Origin: Methylophaga sp.
GTDB lineage: Bacteria; Pseudomonadota; Gammaproteobacteria; Nitrosococcales; Methylophagaceae
Reading direction: 5' to 3'
DNA length: 32,418 nucleotides
Assembly: GCA_013139345.1 (NCBI GenBank)
Contig: WTAY01000091.1
Span: 1 to 32,418, forward strand
How positions within the stretch are numbered: the first letter of the stretch is position 1; every line of letters starts with the position of its first letter. A program made the translations under genes and the position numbers. Below the pieces are notes generated by a model, which saw nothing but the letters and a program-made list of their open reading frames with translations, was not told the DNA's origin and made no database searches. Shown here in pieces: positions 8,668-17,829 of the stretch.

Positions 8668-10674
8668 TTATTGCTGAGAGTTCCCAGATACCTGTTTTAA
8701 TTGTTCACTAATCTGATCAAAAAACAGGTCAAATTCACGCGGGTTACGATTACTCATGCCTGCTAGAACGATATTGGCACCGTTATTCTTGTTCTTTACA
8801 ATCGCCCAAAAGCGACGCTGAGGTAAATAAAACAATAAGAATACACCGATAATTAACAAGGCACAGCCTAAATACACCGTAGATTTACCCGGTGAATGTG
8901 TCACTTGTAAACCACTAGCTTCAACATGCTCAAAGTCTGCCAGCAAGAAGTAGACAGGTGAACCGTAACGAGAAAAGCTGCCAATTGCATCAACAGCATC
9001 TTGTAAAAAGGTAAGCTGCTGGTCAGTATCGGCGTTTGATTCTGTTGGCTCCATGCCACTAAAATAAATCCGCGCTAACATTTCATTCAACATGCTGACA
9101 TATGCAGCTCCTAACGTATCACGTTCGGCTTCAGGCAATGTCGTATCAATAAATGTGGCAACTTTCGTAAAACCACCAGCCATAAATATCTCAACAAGGC
9201 CGCTTAGTGATTCTTGTAAACTCTGCTCCAATTTATCATCTTTATCTTCCATAGGTGATAAGGTTTCCAACATCATTTGATGCGCAATAGAGTCAACAAG
9301 TTCATCATCATGTAAACGTTTTAAGAATTGATTAAAATCAGTTAACTCACCATCTGAATCAAGAGGAAGATAGAGATAACCGAACTCTTCTGCTGGACTT
9401 GAACGCACACCACTTAAATAAAAGTCTCTACCATTTCGTGGTACTGGCAGCATATAGTTTAAATATTCACGAGCCTCACCTGTTTTTGAACGTAACTTAA
9501 ACCCAAAACTTGGGCCAAAATTACGTAAATTGCTAGGATCATCTTCTGTCGGATCGGGATTAATATTAAAAGGTCGGAATGATAAGACCTCTAAACGTGC
9601 ACTCTCCTCACCCCAATGCATTTGTCGGTTTTCAAATACTTTGGTCTCAAAAGTAAATGGCTCATGTCCAGCGCCACTATCTAATGGCCACGCTTCCAAT
9701 GACAAGCCCGTACCGCCATCACTAAAGCTTGCTTGATAAATCGAATAGCCCTTATAAATCAAAGGGTGGTTAACAGAAATAGTAACTTCTAAGGGGTGTT
9801 CTAACTCATCATCATATAAAACCAAATCAGTTTCAAAGGACTTTGGTTGCCCCGTCGCATAATGTTCAATGCGGAAGTCTTTTACTTCTAGTTTAAAGGG
9901 AAGTTCTTGTACCAAATAACCATCACGCATCGCGAGAAATGCAACTTCAGATGAGCGCCCTTCAGGAATATGAATACTGCCTCTAAATGCATTTGATCCC
10001 ACTGGCAGACGACTGATGGCTGGAACTTGATTTGTCGGCAAGTCACGCGTTTCAATTTGTATGCGCCCCTGCCATTCAGCCAATTTCAACGGTAAATTGC
10101 TATCTAACAAGCCACCCAAACAAATAATAATAATCGCCATATGAGTGAAGATATAACCTAAGCGGTTCATTCCGCCACGCATTGACGAGATGAGGATCCC
10201 ATTCTCTTTTTCTGTTTGTTTTACGCGAAAACCTTGCTCACTCAACTCTGTAGCTAATTTATTAACACTCTCGTCAACGGATGAAGTCACATCCCATTCC
10301 TGACTATGGTGCATGGCCTTAAGTGATTTTTCTTGCACATGGGTACGCAAATTCCACATGTCTTTTATCATGCTTGGCGTATGGCGAATCACACAGACAG
10401 ATGTTGAAATGACCAATAACGTTAAAATCGCTAAAAACCACAACGAGCTATACACATCATAAAGCCCCGCTGATTCAAATACATCAAACCAAAATGGGCC
10501 AAATTTAATGAGATAATCGGTATAAGGTTGATTTTGTTGCAGAACCGTACCGATAACTGATGCTATTGCGAGTGCAAGTAACAAGGTAATGGCAAGATCC
10601 ATCGAGCCAAGAAAATGGAAAATTCTCTGGCCAAAGGAATGGCGTGGAGTAGAAGTACGGCTTTCATCAGACAT
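8668..10674 (-). CDS. resB: System II cytochrome c biogenesis protein ResB (Ccs1)
   Basis: ResB is the partner of CcsA in the membrane-bound haem lyase and presents reduced apocytochrome for haem attachment. It has about three N-terminal membrane segments (SMDLAITLLLALAIASVIGT, SSLWFLAILTLLVIST, YIFTHMAIIIICLGGLL). A large periplasmic domain of some 400 residues follows, then one C-terminal segment (VYLGCALLIIGVFLLFYLP) before a cytoplasmic tail. The ORF track begins 27 bases upstream at 10701. I prefer MSDESRTSTP because it leaves more room after the cytochrome c4 terminator, but neither start has a clear Shine-Dalgarno. Length is typical for proteobacterial ResB. Confidence 0.9.
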   Translation of the reverse strand: MSDESRTSTPRHSFGQRIFHFLGSMDLAITLLLALAIASVIGTVLQQNQPYTDYLIKFGPFWFDVFESAGLYDVYSSLWFLAILTLLVISTSVCVIRHTPSMIKDMWNLRTHVQEKSLKAMHHSQEWDVTSSVDESVNKLATELSEQGFRVKQTEKENGILISSMRGGMNRLGYIFTHMAIIIICLGGLLDSNLPLKLAEWQGRIQIETRDLPTNQVPAISRLPVGSNAFRGSIHIPEGRSSEVAFLAMRDGYLVQELPFKLEVKDFRIEHYATGQPKSFETDLVLYDDELEHPLEVTISVNHPLIYKGYSIYQASFSDGGTGLSLEAWPLDSGAGHEPFTFETKVFENRQMHWGEESARLEVLSFRPFNINPDPTEDDPSNLRNFGPSFGFKLRSKTGEAREYLNYMLPVPRNGRDFYLSGVRSSPAEEFGYLYLPLDSDGELTDFNQFLKRLHDDELVDSIAHQMMLETLSPMEDKDDKLEQSLQESLSGLVEIFMAGGFTKVATFIDTTLPEAERDTLGAAYVSMLNEMLARIYFSGMEPTESNADTDQQLTFLQDAVDAIGSFSRYGSPVYFLLADFEHVEASGLQVTHSPGKSTVYLGCALLIIGVFLLFYLPQRRFWAIVKNKNNGANIVLAGMSNRNPREFDLFFDQISEQLKQVSGNSQQ

Positions 10675-10720
10675 AGAAGGTAAACCATTTAAAGTTGGCA
10701 TATGCTAATGCCAAATATAA

Positions 10721-10755
10721 AAAAGCCGCATGGTTATTATCACCATACGGCTTTC
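10721..10755 (-). terminator. Rho-independent terminator after cytochrome c4
   Basis: On the minus strand AAAGCCGTATGGT pairs with ACCATGCGGCTTT across gataata and runs into a T-tract. It lies 15 bases after the cytochrome c4 stop and only about 20-47 bases before the possible resB starts. Confidence 0.85.
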
Positions 10756-10770
10756 AAGTAGTATTATTTT

Positions 10771-11379
10771 TTAATGTAAGCCAGCCACATAACTTGATAC
10801 GGCTTTCATCTCATCGGCTGTCATTTTTGCAGCGATATCACGCATCATGCTATTTGGATCATTGCTACGAGTACCAGCAGCAAATGCTTTTAATTGCGCT
10901 TCAATATACGCCGCATACTGACCTGATAATGCTGGCCATTTAGCAGAAGGAACACCTGCACCTGTTGGACCATGACATGCCATACATGCAGGCAAACCTG
11001 TTTCTTTATTACCAGCGCGATATACGGTTTGGCCTGCTACAACTAAATCTTCAGACGTTGCTGCTGGCGCAATATTATTTTTTGAATAATACGCTGCTAA
11101 ATCAGCCATATCTTGCTCAGTTAAAGCAGCAACCATGGGTGCCATTACCGCATTGTTACGCACACCGCTTTTGAATTCTTGTAATTGTTTTACTAAATAG
11201 GCTTCGCCTTGACCGGCTAATTTTGGAAACATATTTGAAGGGCTATTACCGTCTGCACCATGACATGCAGCACATATCGCAGATTTATCTTTCCCTGCTG
11301 AAGCGTCACCCGCAGCCATGCTTGCAGATGCGACACCTAACGTTAAAAGCGCCAGTGTTGTTATGAACAGTTTTTTCAT
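10771..11379 (-). CDS. Dihaem cytochrome c4
   Basis: Cytochrome c4 is a periplasmic two-haem electron carrier that feeds terminal oxidases. A signal peptide (about residues 1-23, ...ASASMAAGD) is followed by two class I c-type domains, with haem motifs CAACH at 36-40 and CMACH at 132-136. Candidate axial methionines follow (NMFPKLAGQ, VMAPM, SMMRDIA). The length of 202 residues is typical. The ORF track begins at a TTG 18 bases upstream. I choose the ATG of MKKLFITT because GGGA lies at Shine-Dalgarno distance and the signal peptide then has normal length. It is followed by resB, ccsA and dsbA, and its maturation needs the first two. It could accept electrons from dehydrogenases encoded in this window; that is inference. 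Confidence 0.92.
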   Translation of the reverse strand: MKKLFITTLALLTLGVASASMAAGDASAGKDKSAICAACHGADGNSPSNMFPKLAGQGEAYLVKQLQEFKSGVRNNAVMAPMVAALTEQDMADLAAYYSKNNIAPAATSEDLVVAGQTVYRAGNKETGLPACMACHGPTGAGVPSAKWPALSGQYAAYIEAQLKAFAAGTRSNDPNSMMRDIAAKMTADEMKAVSSYVAGLH

Positions 11380-11512
11380 CGTCATTCCCAAATTCAATTT
11401 ATACAGTTGAGGTTCATGCTAAAAATTTAAGAATAGTTTTTAGCGTTCCCTTAAACAAAACTGTGGATATGCTACTCTTATTACTGTTTTTTTGCACCAT
11501 GAGTCATTACTA

Positions 11513-12151
11513 ATGTCACAAATTTATCGCCAAGCCCACTACACCATCAGTGCCACTCAATTATCAGAACTCCCGATTGATAGCGGGATTGAGGTTGCAT
11601 TTGCTGGGCGCTCCAATGCTGGAAAATCAAGCGCAATCAATACGATTACAGATCAAAAGTCACTGGCTCGAATCAGTAAAACACCTGGTCGTACTCAGAT
11701 GATTAACTTTTTTGCGATGGATGAACATCGTGCCTTAGTTGATTTACCTGGCTACGGTTATGCCAAAGTACCCGAAAAGATGAAGATTCGCTGGCAACAA
11801 ACCTTAGGAAAATACTTAGAAACACGGCAATCATTGCGCGGTTTAATGTTGATGATGGATATTCGTCATCCCCTTAAAGAGTTTGATTTACAAATGGTCA
11901 AATGGGCAAACAATGCAAAACTAGATGTCCATATTTTACTGACAAAGTCAGATAAACTTAATAATGGTGCGGCTATGGCCACATTACATGCGGTAAATTC
12001 AAAACTAAAAGAACAAACTCTAATAGCAAGTGTCCAATTGTTTTCCTCTCTAAAAAGATCAGGCAAAGAGGAAGCCATTGAACAACTTGATCGTTGGTTT
12101 ATCCCCGATGAAGATCTTTCAGTCATACCTGAAGAAGCTGAACAAGAATAA
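11513..12151 (+). CDS. engB: Ribosome biogenesis GTPase EngB (YihA/YsxC)
   Basis: EngB is an essential small GTPase needed for assembly of the 50S ribosomal subunit. Motifs are G1 GRSNAGKSS (residues 32-40), G2 around SKTPGRTQ, G3 DLPGYG and G4 TKSD. The 212-residue length is normal. The ORF track begins at a TTG (11492); I choose the ATG of MSQIYRQAHYTISA because homologues begin here. The gene is divergent from cytochrome c4, and the roughly 130 bases between them hold both promoters. This divergent arrangement of engB and cytochrome c4 is common in gammaproteobacteria. Confidence 0.95.
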   Translation: MSQIYRQAHYTISATQLSELPIDSGIEVAFAGRSNAGKSSAINTITDQKSLARISKTPGRTQMINFFAMDEHRALVDLPGYGYAKVPEKMKIRWQQTLGKYLETRQSLRGLMLMMDIRHPLKEFDLQMVKWANNAKLDVHILLTKSDKLNNGAAMATLHAVNSKLKEQTLIASVQLFSSLKRSGKEEAIEQLDRWFIPDEDLSVIPEEAEQE

Positions 12152-12162
12152 GGAATATCACC

Positions 12163-13425
12163 ATGAGTACTCCCCCCACACAAAGTCGTCGTCAATTCTT
12201 ACAGAAAGCTGCTTTAGGTGGGGCGTTGGCAGGCACGGTTAGCCTACCGATCTTAGCGAATACAGATAAACTCGAATTTCCCGATAATTTACCAGAATGG
12301 ATGCGTGCACCGGGTGGTGAGTTTGGCAATTATGGTCAACCATCAAAACATGAACAACAGGTTATCCGCTGGATCTCAGCCAATCCAGCCGCGCCCGGCA
12401 ATGGTGTATCGTGGACACCTTTACACGATCTGCAAGGCACGATCACTCCCAACGGCTTGCATTATGAACGCCACCACAATGGTGTGCCTCAAATTGATCC
12501 TGAACAACATGTTTTACTTATTGATGGATTAGTCGATAAACCACTGAGTTTTGATGTTAAAAGCTTAATGCGCTACCCAATGGTGTCGCGCACTTGCTTT
12601 ATTGAATGTGGTGGAAATAGTAATAGTGGCTGGCGCTCAAATCCTATCCAATCTCAAGCAGGCTATGCACATGGACTAGTATCTAATGCAGAGTGGACAG
12701 GTATTCCGCTTAAATTATTATTAAAAGAAGCAGGCATTAAAACATCTGCCAAATGGGTTATTGCAGAAGGTGCTGATGCCGCCGCATTAAACATCAGTAT
12801 TCCACTAGAAAAACTACTTGATGATGCCTTGCTCGCACTGTATCAAAATGGTGAGCGTTTAAGGCCTGAAAATGGCTACCCAATGCGCTTAGTTTTGCCC
12901 GGATGGGAAGGTATTTTGAATGTTAAATGGGTACGACAACTACGTCTGACCGACGAGCCAATTATGTCTCGAGATGAAACATCTCAATATACCGAGTTAT
13001 TGCCAGACGGAACGGCGCGACAATTTACCTTTATCAATGAAGCAAAATCACTGATCACCTCACCTTCATTAGGCATGATGTTGCCCGACAATCCCGGTAT
13101 TTATCAGATCTCAGGTCTAGCATGGTCTGGTCGAGGCAAAATAACCCGTGTTGAAATATCTGCTGATGGTGGTGATAGCTGGGTTGATGCCGAATTACAA
13201 GGGCCTGTTCTTGATAAAGCCTTTACACGCTTTAGTCTGCCGTGGCATTGGCAAGGTGAATATGCCATTTTACAAAGCCGTGCAACAGATGAAACAGGTT
13301 ATGTGCAACCTACACGAGAAGCCTTAGTTGAAAACCGTGGTAAGCATGGGTTTTTCCACTATAACGCAATCGTTAGCTGGGAAATTACAGAAGAAGGAGA
13401 TATTAATCATGTCTATGGTTTCTAA
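12163..13425 (+). CDS. soxC: Molybdopterin sulfite/sulfane dehydrogenase, SoxC type
   Basis: This is a periplasmic oxidoreductase of the sulfite oxidase family that oxidises sulfite or protein-bound sulfane sulfur and passes electrons to a cytochrome c. A twin-arginine signal SRRQFLQKAALGGALAGT shows export in folded form with its cofactor. The molybdopterin domain (about residues 95-270) holds RTCFIECGGNSNSGW, whose Cys149 is the expected Mo ligand. A C-terminal Mo-co dimerisation domain follows (KITRVEISADGGDSWVDAEL). Length of 420 residues fits SoxC. The gene starts 11 bases after engB and overlaps its cytochrome partner by 17 bases. No soxXAYZB is present here, so a stand-alone sulfite dehydrogenase role is as likely as full Sox activity. 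Confidence 0.88.
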   Translation: MSTPPTQSRRQFLQKAALGGALAGTVSLPILANTDKLEFPDNLPEWMRAPGGEFGNYGQPSKHEQQVIRWISANPAAPGNGVSWTPLHDLQGTITPNGLHYERHHNGVPQIDPEQHVLLIDGLVDKPLSFDVKSLMRYPMVSRTCFIECGGNSNSGWRSNPIQSQAGYAHGLVSNAEWTGIPLKLLLKEAGIKTSAKWVIAEGADAAALNISIPLEKLLDDALLALYQNGERLRPENGYPMRLVLPGWEGILNVKWVRQLRLTDEPIMSRDETSQYTELLPDGTARQFTFINEAKSLITSPSLGMMLPDNPGIYQISGLAWSGRGKITRVEISADGGDSWVDAELQGPVLDKAFTRFSLPWHWQGEYAILQSRATDETGYVQPTREALVENRGKHGFFHYNAIVSWEITEEGDINHVYGF

Positions 13426-13942
13426 ATTTATCGCCACCGCACTACTTCTGTCACTATCTAGCTATAACTATGCTGACACTGAACATCAAGCACTAGGAAA
13501 ACCTGCAGAAGCACTGACTCAGCAGGCACAATGGAACCTTAGTATTGCCCCTGATGGAAAAGCACTTCCAAAAGGAAAAGGCGTTGCTGCACAAGGTAAG
13601 AAAATCTTTGCCTTAAAATGTGCAGCGTGTCATGGTCCAGAAGGCATCGGTGCAAGTGCCGATCCTCTTATGGGAGAAGTCGGTTCCTTAACGAGTGATT
13701 ATCCAGAAAAAACAGTCAATAGTTATTGGCCTTATGCCACCACCTTGTTTGACTATATTCGTCGTGCAATGCCTATTAATGCCCCTTTTTCATTAACACC
13801 TGATGAAGTTTATGCGCTTAGTGCCTATATATTGAGCCAAGATGCTATAATCGCTGAAGATTTTGAACTCAATGAAAAAACCCTACCTCAGGTAACCATG
13901 CCCAATCGTGAAGGATTCACGGCTTTTTACCCTGAGAAATAA
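13409..13942 (+). CDS. Monohaem cytochrome c, electron acceptor of the SoxC-like dehydrogenase
   Basis: An exported c-type cytochrome, named here as the SoxD/SorB-like partner of the preceding dehydrogenase. A signal peptide (to about residue 22, ...SSYNYADT) is followed by one haem motif CAACH at 71-75 and a likely axial methionine in RRAMPINAPFSL. I see only one haem site in 177 residues, whereas classical SoxD is a larger dihaem protein. The start is the ATG after GAAGGAGATATTAATC, not the track's 13328, which lies far inside soxC. The 17-base overlap with soxC implies coupled translation and a 1:1 complex. Confidence 0.87.
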   Translation: MSMVSKFIATALLLSLSSYNYADTEHQALGKPAEALTQQAQWNLSIAPDGKALPKGKGVAAQGKKIFALKCAACHGPEGIGASADPLMGEVGSLTSDYPEKTVNSYWPYATTLFDYIRRAMPINAPFSLTPDEVYALSAYILSQDAIIAEDFELNEKTLPQVTMPNREGFTAFYPEK

Positions 13943-13975
13943 ACCTCTATTTAAGAACTTTTAAGGACCCATTTT

Positions 13976-16480
13976 ATGAGCCCTCGCTACACGTGCACGG
14001 TTAATCCTAACCCAGATTTATATGACACTCCTAAATTAGGAATGGACGAAAAGTCGTTAGAAAAGGATTTTAAGAATTACTACGGAAACCATCTAGCACA
14101 AGATAAAGGCTGCGCATCTGGCCACTATTTATACTCATCACTTGCACTTACTTTGCGTGATCGTTTGTTTGAACGTATGAAACATACCAAACACACGTAT
14201 GCAGAAACAAAATGTAAACAAGCTTACTACCTATCAATGGAATTCTTGATGGGCCGAGCAATGGGTAATGCGGCACTAAACCTTGGTTTAGAAGAAACTG
14301 CTAAAAAAGCCATGCATGATCTTGGTTTAAACTTTGAAGAATTAACAACGTTAGAACATGATGCCGGCTTAGGTAATGGTGGTTTAGGCCGTCTTGCTGC
14401 GTGTTTCATTGATAGTTGTGCCACATTACAACTGCCTGTAACAGGCTATGGTATTCGCTATGAATACGGCATGTTCCAACAAAGCATTGATCAAGGTAAT
14501 CAAGTTGAGATGCCTGATCACTGGTTACGTGATGGCAACCCTTGGGAACTTGAACGCCCAGAGTTTACTCAACGTATTAAATTTGGTGGCCACACTGAAT
14601 TCCATAAAGACAGCAATGGCAAAACTCAAGTTCATTGGGTTAATACCAACGACGTTTTAGCAGTACCTTATGATCTACCAATCCCTGGTTATCAGAACGG
14701 CACGGTAAACAAATTACGTCTATGGAAATCAACAGCAACAGACGAATTTAATTTAGAAGATTTCAACGCAGGTTCATACACTGAAGCAGTAGCGGCTAAA
14801 AATGAAGCTGAAAACATCAGCATGGTGTTATATCCAAATGATTCCAGTGAAAATGGTAAAGAATTACGCTTACGCCAACAATATTTCTTAGCCTCTTCTA
14901 GCTTACAAGATATTCTTGATTACTGGGTCACAACCCATGGTGAATCATTTGATACCTTCTCAGAAAAAAATGTTTTCCAGCTAAATGATACTCACCCAAC
15001 CGTAGCCGTTGCTGAATTAATGCGCCTATTGATGGATGAACATGGCCTTGAATGGGATGAAGCATGGAAAATCACGACTCAAACAATGGCTTACACAAAC
15101 CACACTTTATTGCCTGAAGCATTAGAACGCTGGTCTGTAAACATGTTTGGTCGTCTACTTCCTCGTGTTTTAGAAATCATCTACGAAATCAATGCTCGCT
15201 TCTTAAGTGAAGTTGCTCGTCGCTGGCCTGGTGATAAAGATCGTCTTGCTCGCATGTCGATCATTGAAGAAGGTCATCACCAAAATGTCCGTATGGCTCA
15301 TTTGGCGATTGTAGGTAGTTTCTCAGTCAATGGTGTTGCAGCATTACATTCAGAGTTATTACAAAAAGGCTTATTTAACGACTTTTATCAACTCTGGCCA
15401 ACAAAGTTCAACAATAAAACTAATGGTGTAACACAACGTCGCTGGATGGCATGGTGTAACCCAGAGTTGAAACAACTCTTATCTGAAACGATTGGTGACA
15501 AGTGGATTACCGACTTAAGTCAGCTTAATAAATTAGCCGCTTATTCTGAAAACCCACTATTCCAACAGCAATGGCATCAAGCAAAAAAAGCAAACAAACA
15601 ACGTCTTGCTGACTTAGTTAAACAAAGCTGTGGTGTTACTTTCAACACTGATGCACTATTTGATATTCAAGTAAAACGTATCCACGAATACAAACGTCAA
15701 TTGCTTAATGTACTGCACGTTATTCATCTTTATGATCGTATCAAACGTGGTGATATTGAAGGCATTGCTAAACGTGCCGTACTATTTGGTGGTAAAGCAG
15801 CGCCTGGCTATGCCATGGCAAAAGACATTATCAAACTTATTAATAATGTTGCCGATATTGTTAATAATGATCCTGATATTGGTGATTTATTAAAAGTCGT
15901 CTTTTTACCTAATTACCAAGTATCAGCAATGGAAGTTATCTGTCCTGCTGCCGACTTATCAGAGCAAGTTTCTACTGCCGGTAAAGAAGCTTCTGGTACA
16001 GGTAATATGAAGTTCATGATGAACGGTGCAGTCACCATCGGAACATTAGATGGAGCCAATATTGAGATTCGTGAAGAAGTCGGCGACGAGAACTTCTTCC
16101 TATTTGGTTTAGACGAAGTAGAAGTTGAACAACAACGTGTTAATTACAACCCAAGAGCGATTATCGCAAAAGATAAAGACTTAAAACGGGTTGTTGATTT
16201 ATTAGAAAGCGGCTACTTCAACCAAAATGAACCAAACCGTTTTGGTGACATCATTAACGCCTTTACAAGCCATAATGATCCTTGGATGACCATTGCAGAT
16301 TTCCGTAGTTATATTGATGCCCAACATCAAGCAGGCCTTGCATACCAAGACCAAAAACGTTGGACAACAATGAGTATTCTTAACACAGCGTACAGTGGTA
16401 AATTCTCAACTGATCGCACCATGGAAGAATACAACCGTGATATCTGGAAACTTGAAAAAGTAACACCTCAACACAAATAG
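13976..16480 (+). CDS. glgP: Glycogen/starch/alpha-glucan phosphorylase
   Basis: GlgP releases glucose-1-phosphate from the non-reducing ends of glycogen in the cytoplasm, using pyridoxal phosphate. At 834 residues it is full length for the GT35 family. Recognisable motifs are YYLSMEFLMGRAMGNAALNLGL near the N-terminus, DAGLGNGGLGRLAACF, NDTHPTVAVAELMRLL, and the PLP-lysine signature EASGTGNMKFMMNGA with the cofactor Lys in GNMKF. The ATG is preceded by AAGGA. It lies 33 bases after the cytochrome gene but ends in its own hairpin. No other glycogen genes are adjacent. Confidence 0.96.
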   Translation: MSPRYTCTVNPNPDLYDTPKLGMDEKSLEKDFKNYYGNHLAQDKGCASGHYLYSSLALTLRDRLFERMKHTKHTYAETKCKQAYYLSMEFLMGRAMGNAALNLGLEETAKKAMHDLGLNFEELTTLEHDAGLGNGGLGRLAACFIDSCATLQLPVTGYGIRYEYGMFQQSIDQGNQVEMPDHWLRDGNPWELERPEFTQRIKFGGHTEFHKDSNGKTQVHWVNTNDVLAVPYDLPIPGYQNGTVNKLRLWKSTATDEFNLEDFNAGSYTEAVAAKNEAENISMVLYPNDSSENGKELRLRQQYFLASSSLQDILDYWVTTHGESFDTFSEKNVFQLNDTHPTVAVAELMRLLMDEHGLEWDEAWKITTQTMAYTNHTLLPEALERWSVNMFGRLLPRVLEIIYEINARFLSEVARRWPGDKDRLARMSIIEEGHHQNVRMAHLAIVGSFSVNGVAALHSELLQKGLFNDFYQLWPTKFNNKTNGVTQRRWMAWCNPELKQLLSETIGDKWITDLSQLNKLAAYSENPLFQQQWHQAKKANKQRLADLVKQSCGVTFNTDALFDIQVKRIHEYKRQLLNVLHVIHLYDRIKRGDIEGIAKRAVLFGGKAAPGYAMAKDIIKLINNVADIVNNDPDIGDLLKVVFLPNYQVSAMEVICPAADLSEQVSTAGKEASGTGNMKFMMNGAVTIGTLDGANIEIREEVGDENFFLFGLDEVEVEQQRVNYNPRAIIAKDKDLKRVVDLLESGYFNQNEPNRFGDIINAFTSHNDPWMTIADFRSYIDAQHQAGLAYQDQKRWTTMSILNTAYSGKFSTDRTMEEYNRDIWKLEKVTPQHK

Positions 16481-16493
16481 CTGTATCTATGAT

Positions 16494-16525
16494 ATTCAGC
16501 GACAGACTTTTGTCTGTCGCTGAAT
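16494..16525 (+). terminator. Strong hairpin after glgP
   Basis: A perfect 14-base-pair stem, ATTCAGCGACAGAC with tttt loop and GTCTGTCGCTGAAT, begins 13 bases after the glgP stop. The tail (taatcatc) is not a clean T-run, so it may end transcription imperfectly or protect the 3' end of the mRNA. Confidence 0.65.
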
Positions 16526-16572
16526 TAATCATCATTCACATAATTAAGCTAGAACAACAAAACCAAAAAACG

Positions 16573-16578
16573 TATAAT
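16573..16578 (+). promoter_or_regulatory. Possible -10 box of the tRNA-Arg promoter
   Basis: A perfect TATAAT lies about 48 bases before the mature tRNA. I could not find a convincing -35 hexamer at 16-18 bases, so the assignment is tentative. Confidence 0.35.
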
Positions 16579-16626
16579 TCAAGGCCTACTGTTTATGGCA
16601 CTGTTTTAAACACATCACCCGATTAT

Positions 16627-16703
16627 GCGCCTGTAGCTCAGTTGGATAGAGTACCAGTTTCCGAAACTGGGGGTCACAGGTTCGATTCCTGTCAGGCGCA
16701 CCA
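16627..16703 (+). tRNA. tRNA-Arg (anticodon CCG)
   Basis: A 77-base cloverleaf. The acceptor stem GCGCCTG pairs with CAGGCGC, and the D arm is GCTCAGTTGGATAGAGT. The anticodon arm CCAGT-TTCCGAA-ACTGG has anticodon CCG at 16661-16663. The T arm is CACAGGTTCGATTCCTGTC, and the discriminator A is followed by an encoded CCA. It reads the arginine codon CGG. It stands alone between glgP and the sensor kinase. The ORF-track entry across it (16489-16767) is a shadow. Confidence 0.97.
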
Positions 16704-16755
16704 CTACATTCTTTTGGTTCTCTTAGCCAGAGAGCTAATATGCATATGTATTAAA

Positions 16756-16778
16756 GACAGACTTTAATTTGTCTGAAA
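16756..16778 (+). terminator. Weak hairpin downstream of tRNA-Arg
   Basis: CAGAC-N8-GTCTG lies about 55 bases after the tRNA and is followed by AAATT, not T-rich. It may be a processing or weak termination signal. The remainder of 16704-16893 holds no gene I can support. Confidence 0.3.
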
Positions 16779-16893
16779 TTCAATAACTCCCCACATCCTT
16801 TCCCAGTATGACTTTCTCCTTATTTTTCACAACACCTTCTTCTCAACCGTAACATTCGTTATGCTGATTTAAATACGATTAGCTGAGTTTTTT

Positions 16894-17829
16894 ATGCCTG
16901 AGAAGTCCACCAATATGCATGCACACATCGCCACAGATACTATAGTGGTGGTTTCTCTTTCCCTACTTACGTGGTTTTTCGCTAGGTATTTTGATTTAAG
17001 CGAACGCTTTTATAACTGGAGTCGAGTCTGGGAGAATTATCAAGCTGATGAGTTGTTTTTCCCTCTCTTCAGCTTATCTTTAGGGCTTATTTGGTTCAGT
17101 TACCGTCGCTATCAACATGTAAAAATTAATGATTTTAATACTCGAATTCTACTCTCTGAAAACAGACGTTTAGTAAAAAGACTAACCGAAACCCAAGAGA
17201 ATGAGCGACTTTTCTTGGCACAAGAATTACATGATATTTTTGCTCAACACTTAACGGCCTTACGTACTAATGCCGAAACAATTCAAGCTTTAGTTGGCAA
17301 TGAAAAAATGGCCGCATTAAATGCGGCAAAAATGATTACAAATAATGTTGAGAAACTGCATCATATCACCCGTTCACTCCTAAAAACGCTACGCCCTCCC
17401 CCTCTTGATTTCGGTGTCGTCATGGCTATTGAAGATTTAGTGACCGAGTGGCAACACAATCATAGTTCGGTTCATTGCCAGCTTAATTTCCATGGCGACC
17501 AATCTGAACCTTGTGAAAAAAGCGTGTTGACCTTATATCGTACTATTCAGGAAGGTTTATCTAATATTTCTCGTCATAGTAAGGCTAAGAATGTTGTCAT
17601 TGATTTTTATTTTCCTACATCAACGAATGAGCATTCATCCACCTTAAAACTACGAATGATTGATAATGGTTCAGGCATTAACCTCGAACGTCTACAAGAA
17701 GGCTTAGGTCTTATTGGCCTTCGTGAACGTGCTCAAAGTCTAAATGGACAGTTCCGTATCTCAAATAATGTTCCCTCTGGCTGTATTCTAAATCTAATTC
17801 TTCCCATCAATGAAGCGGTTCAAAACTGA
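16894..17829 (+). CDS. Sensor histidine kinase, NarX/UhpB-type (HisKA_3)
   Basis: A membrane-bound kinase that phosphorylates the response regulator encoded directly after it. Two N-terminal membrane segments (about residues 16-32 and 55-70) enclose a short loop, DLSERFYNWSRVWENYQADELF, a pattern seen in many kinases of this class. The dimerisation/phosphoacceptor domain is LFLAQELHDIFAQHLTALR with His113. The ATPase domain has the N box EGLSNISRHSKAKN, DNGSGI and GLGLIGLRERA. There is no large periplasmic sensor, so the signal is probably sensed in the membrane or through a partner. Its stop shares one base with the regulator ATG. By context it could be related to MxaY, which governs the methanol dehydrogenase metal switch in some methanotrophs; that is unproven. 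Confidence 0.9.
   Translation: MPEKSTNMHAHIATDTIVVVSLSLLTWFFARYFDLSERFYNWSRVWENYQADELFFPLFSLSLGLIWFSYRRYQHVKINDFNTRILLSENRRLVKRLTETQENERLFLAQELHDIFAQHLTALRTNAETIQALVGNEKMAALNAAKMITNNVEKLHHITRSLLKTLRPPPLDFGVVMAIEDLVTEWQHNHSSVHCQLNFHGDQSEPCEKSVLTLYRTIQEGLSNISRHSKAKNVVIDFYFPTSTNEHSSTLKLRMIDNGSGINLERLQEGLGLIGLRERAQSLNGQFRISNNVPSGCILNLILPINEAVQN

Noticed and set aside
11866-12195. 109-codon - ORF over the end of engB
   Set aside because: It is antisense to engB and the start of soxC, is serine-rich and resembles no family.
16489-16767. 92-codon + ORF
   Set aside because: It spans the glgP hairpin and the whole tRNA-Arg gene; it is a shadow ORF.
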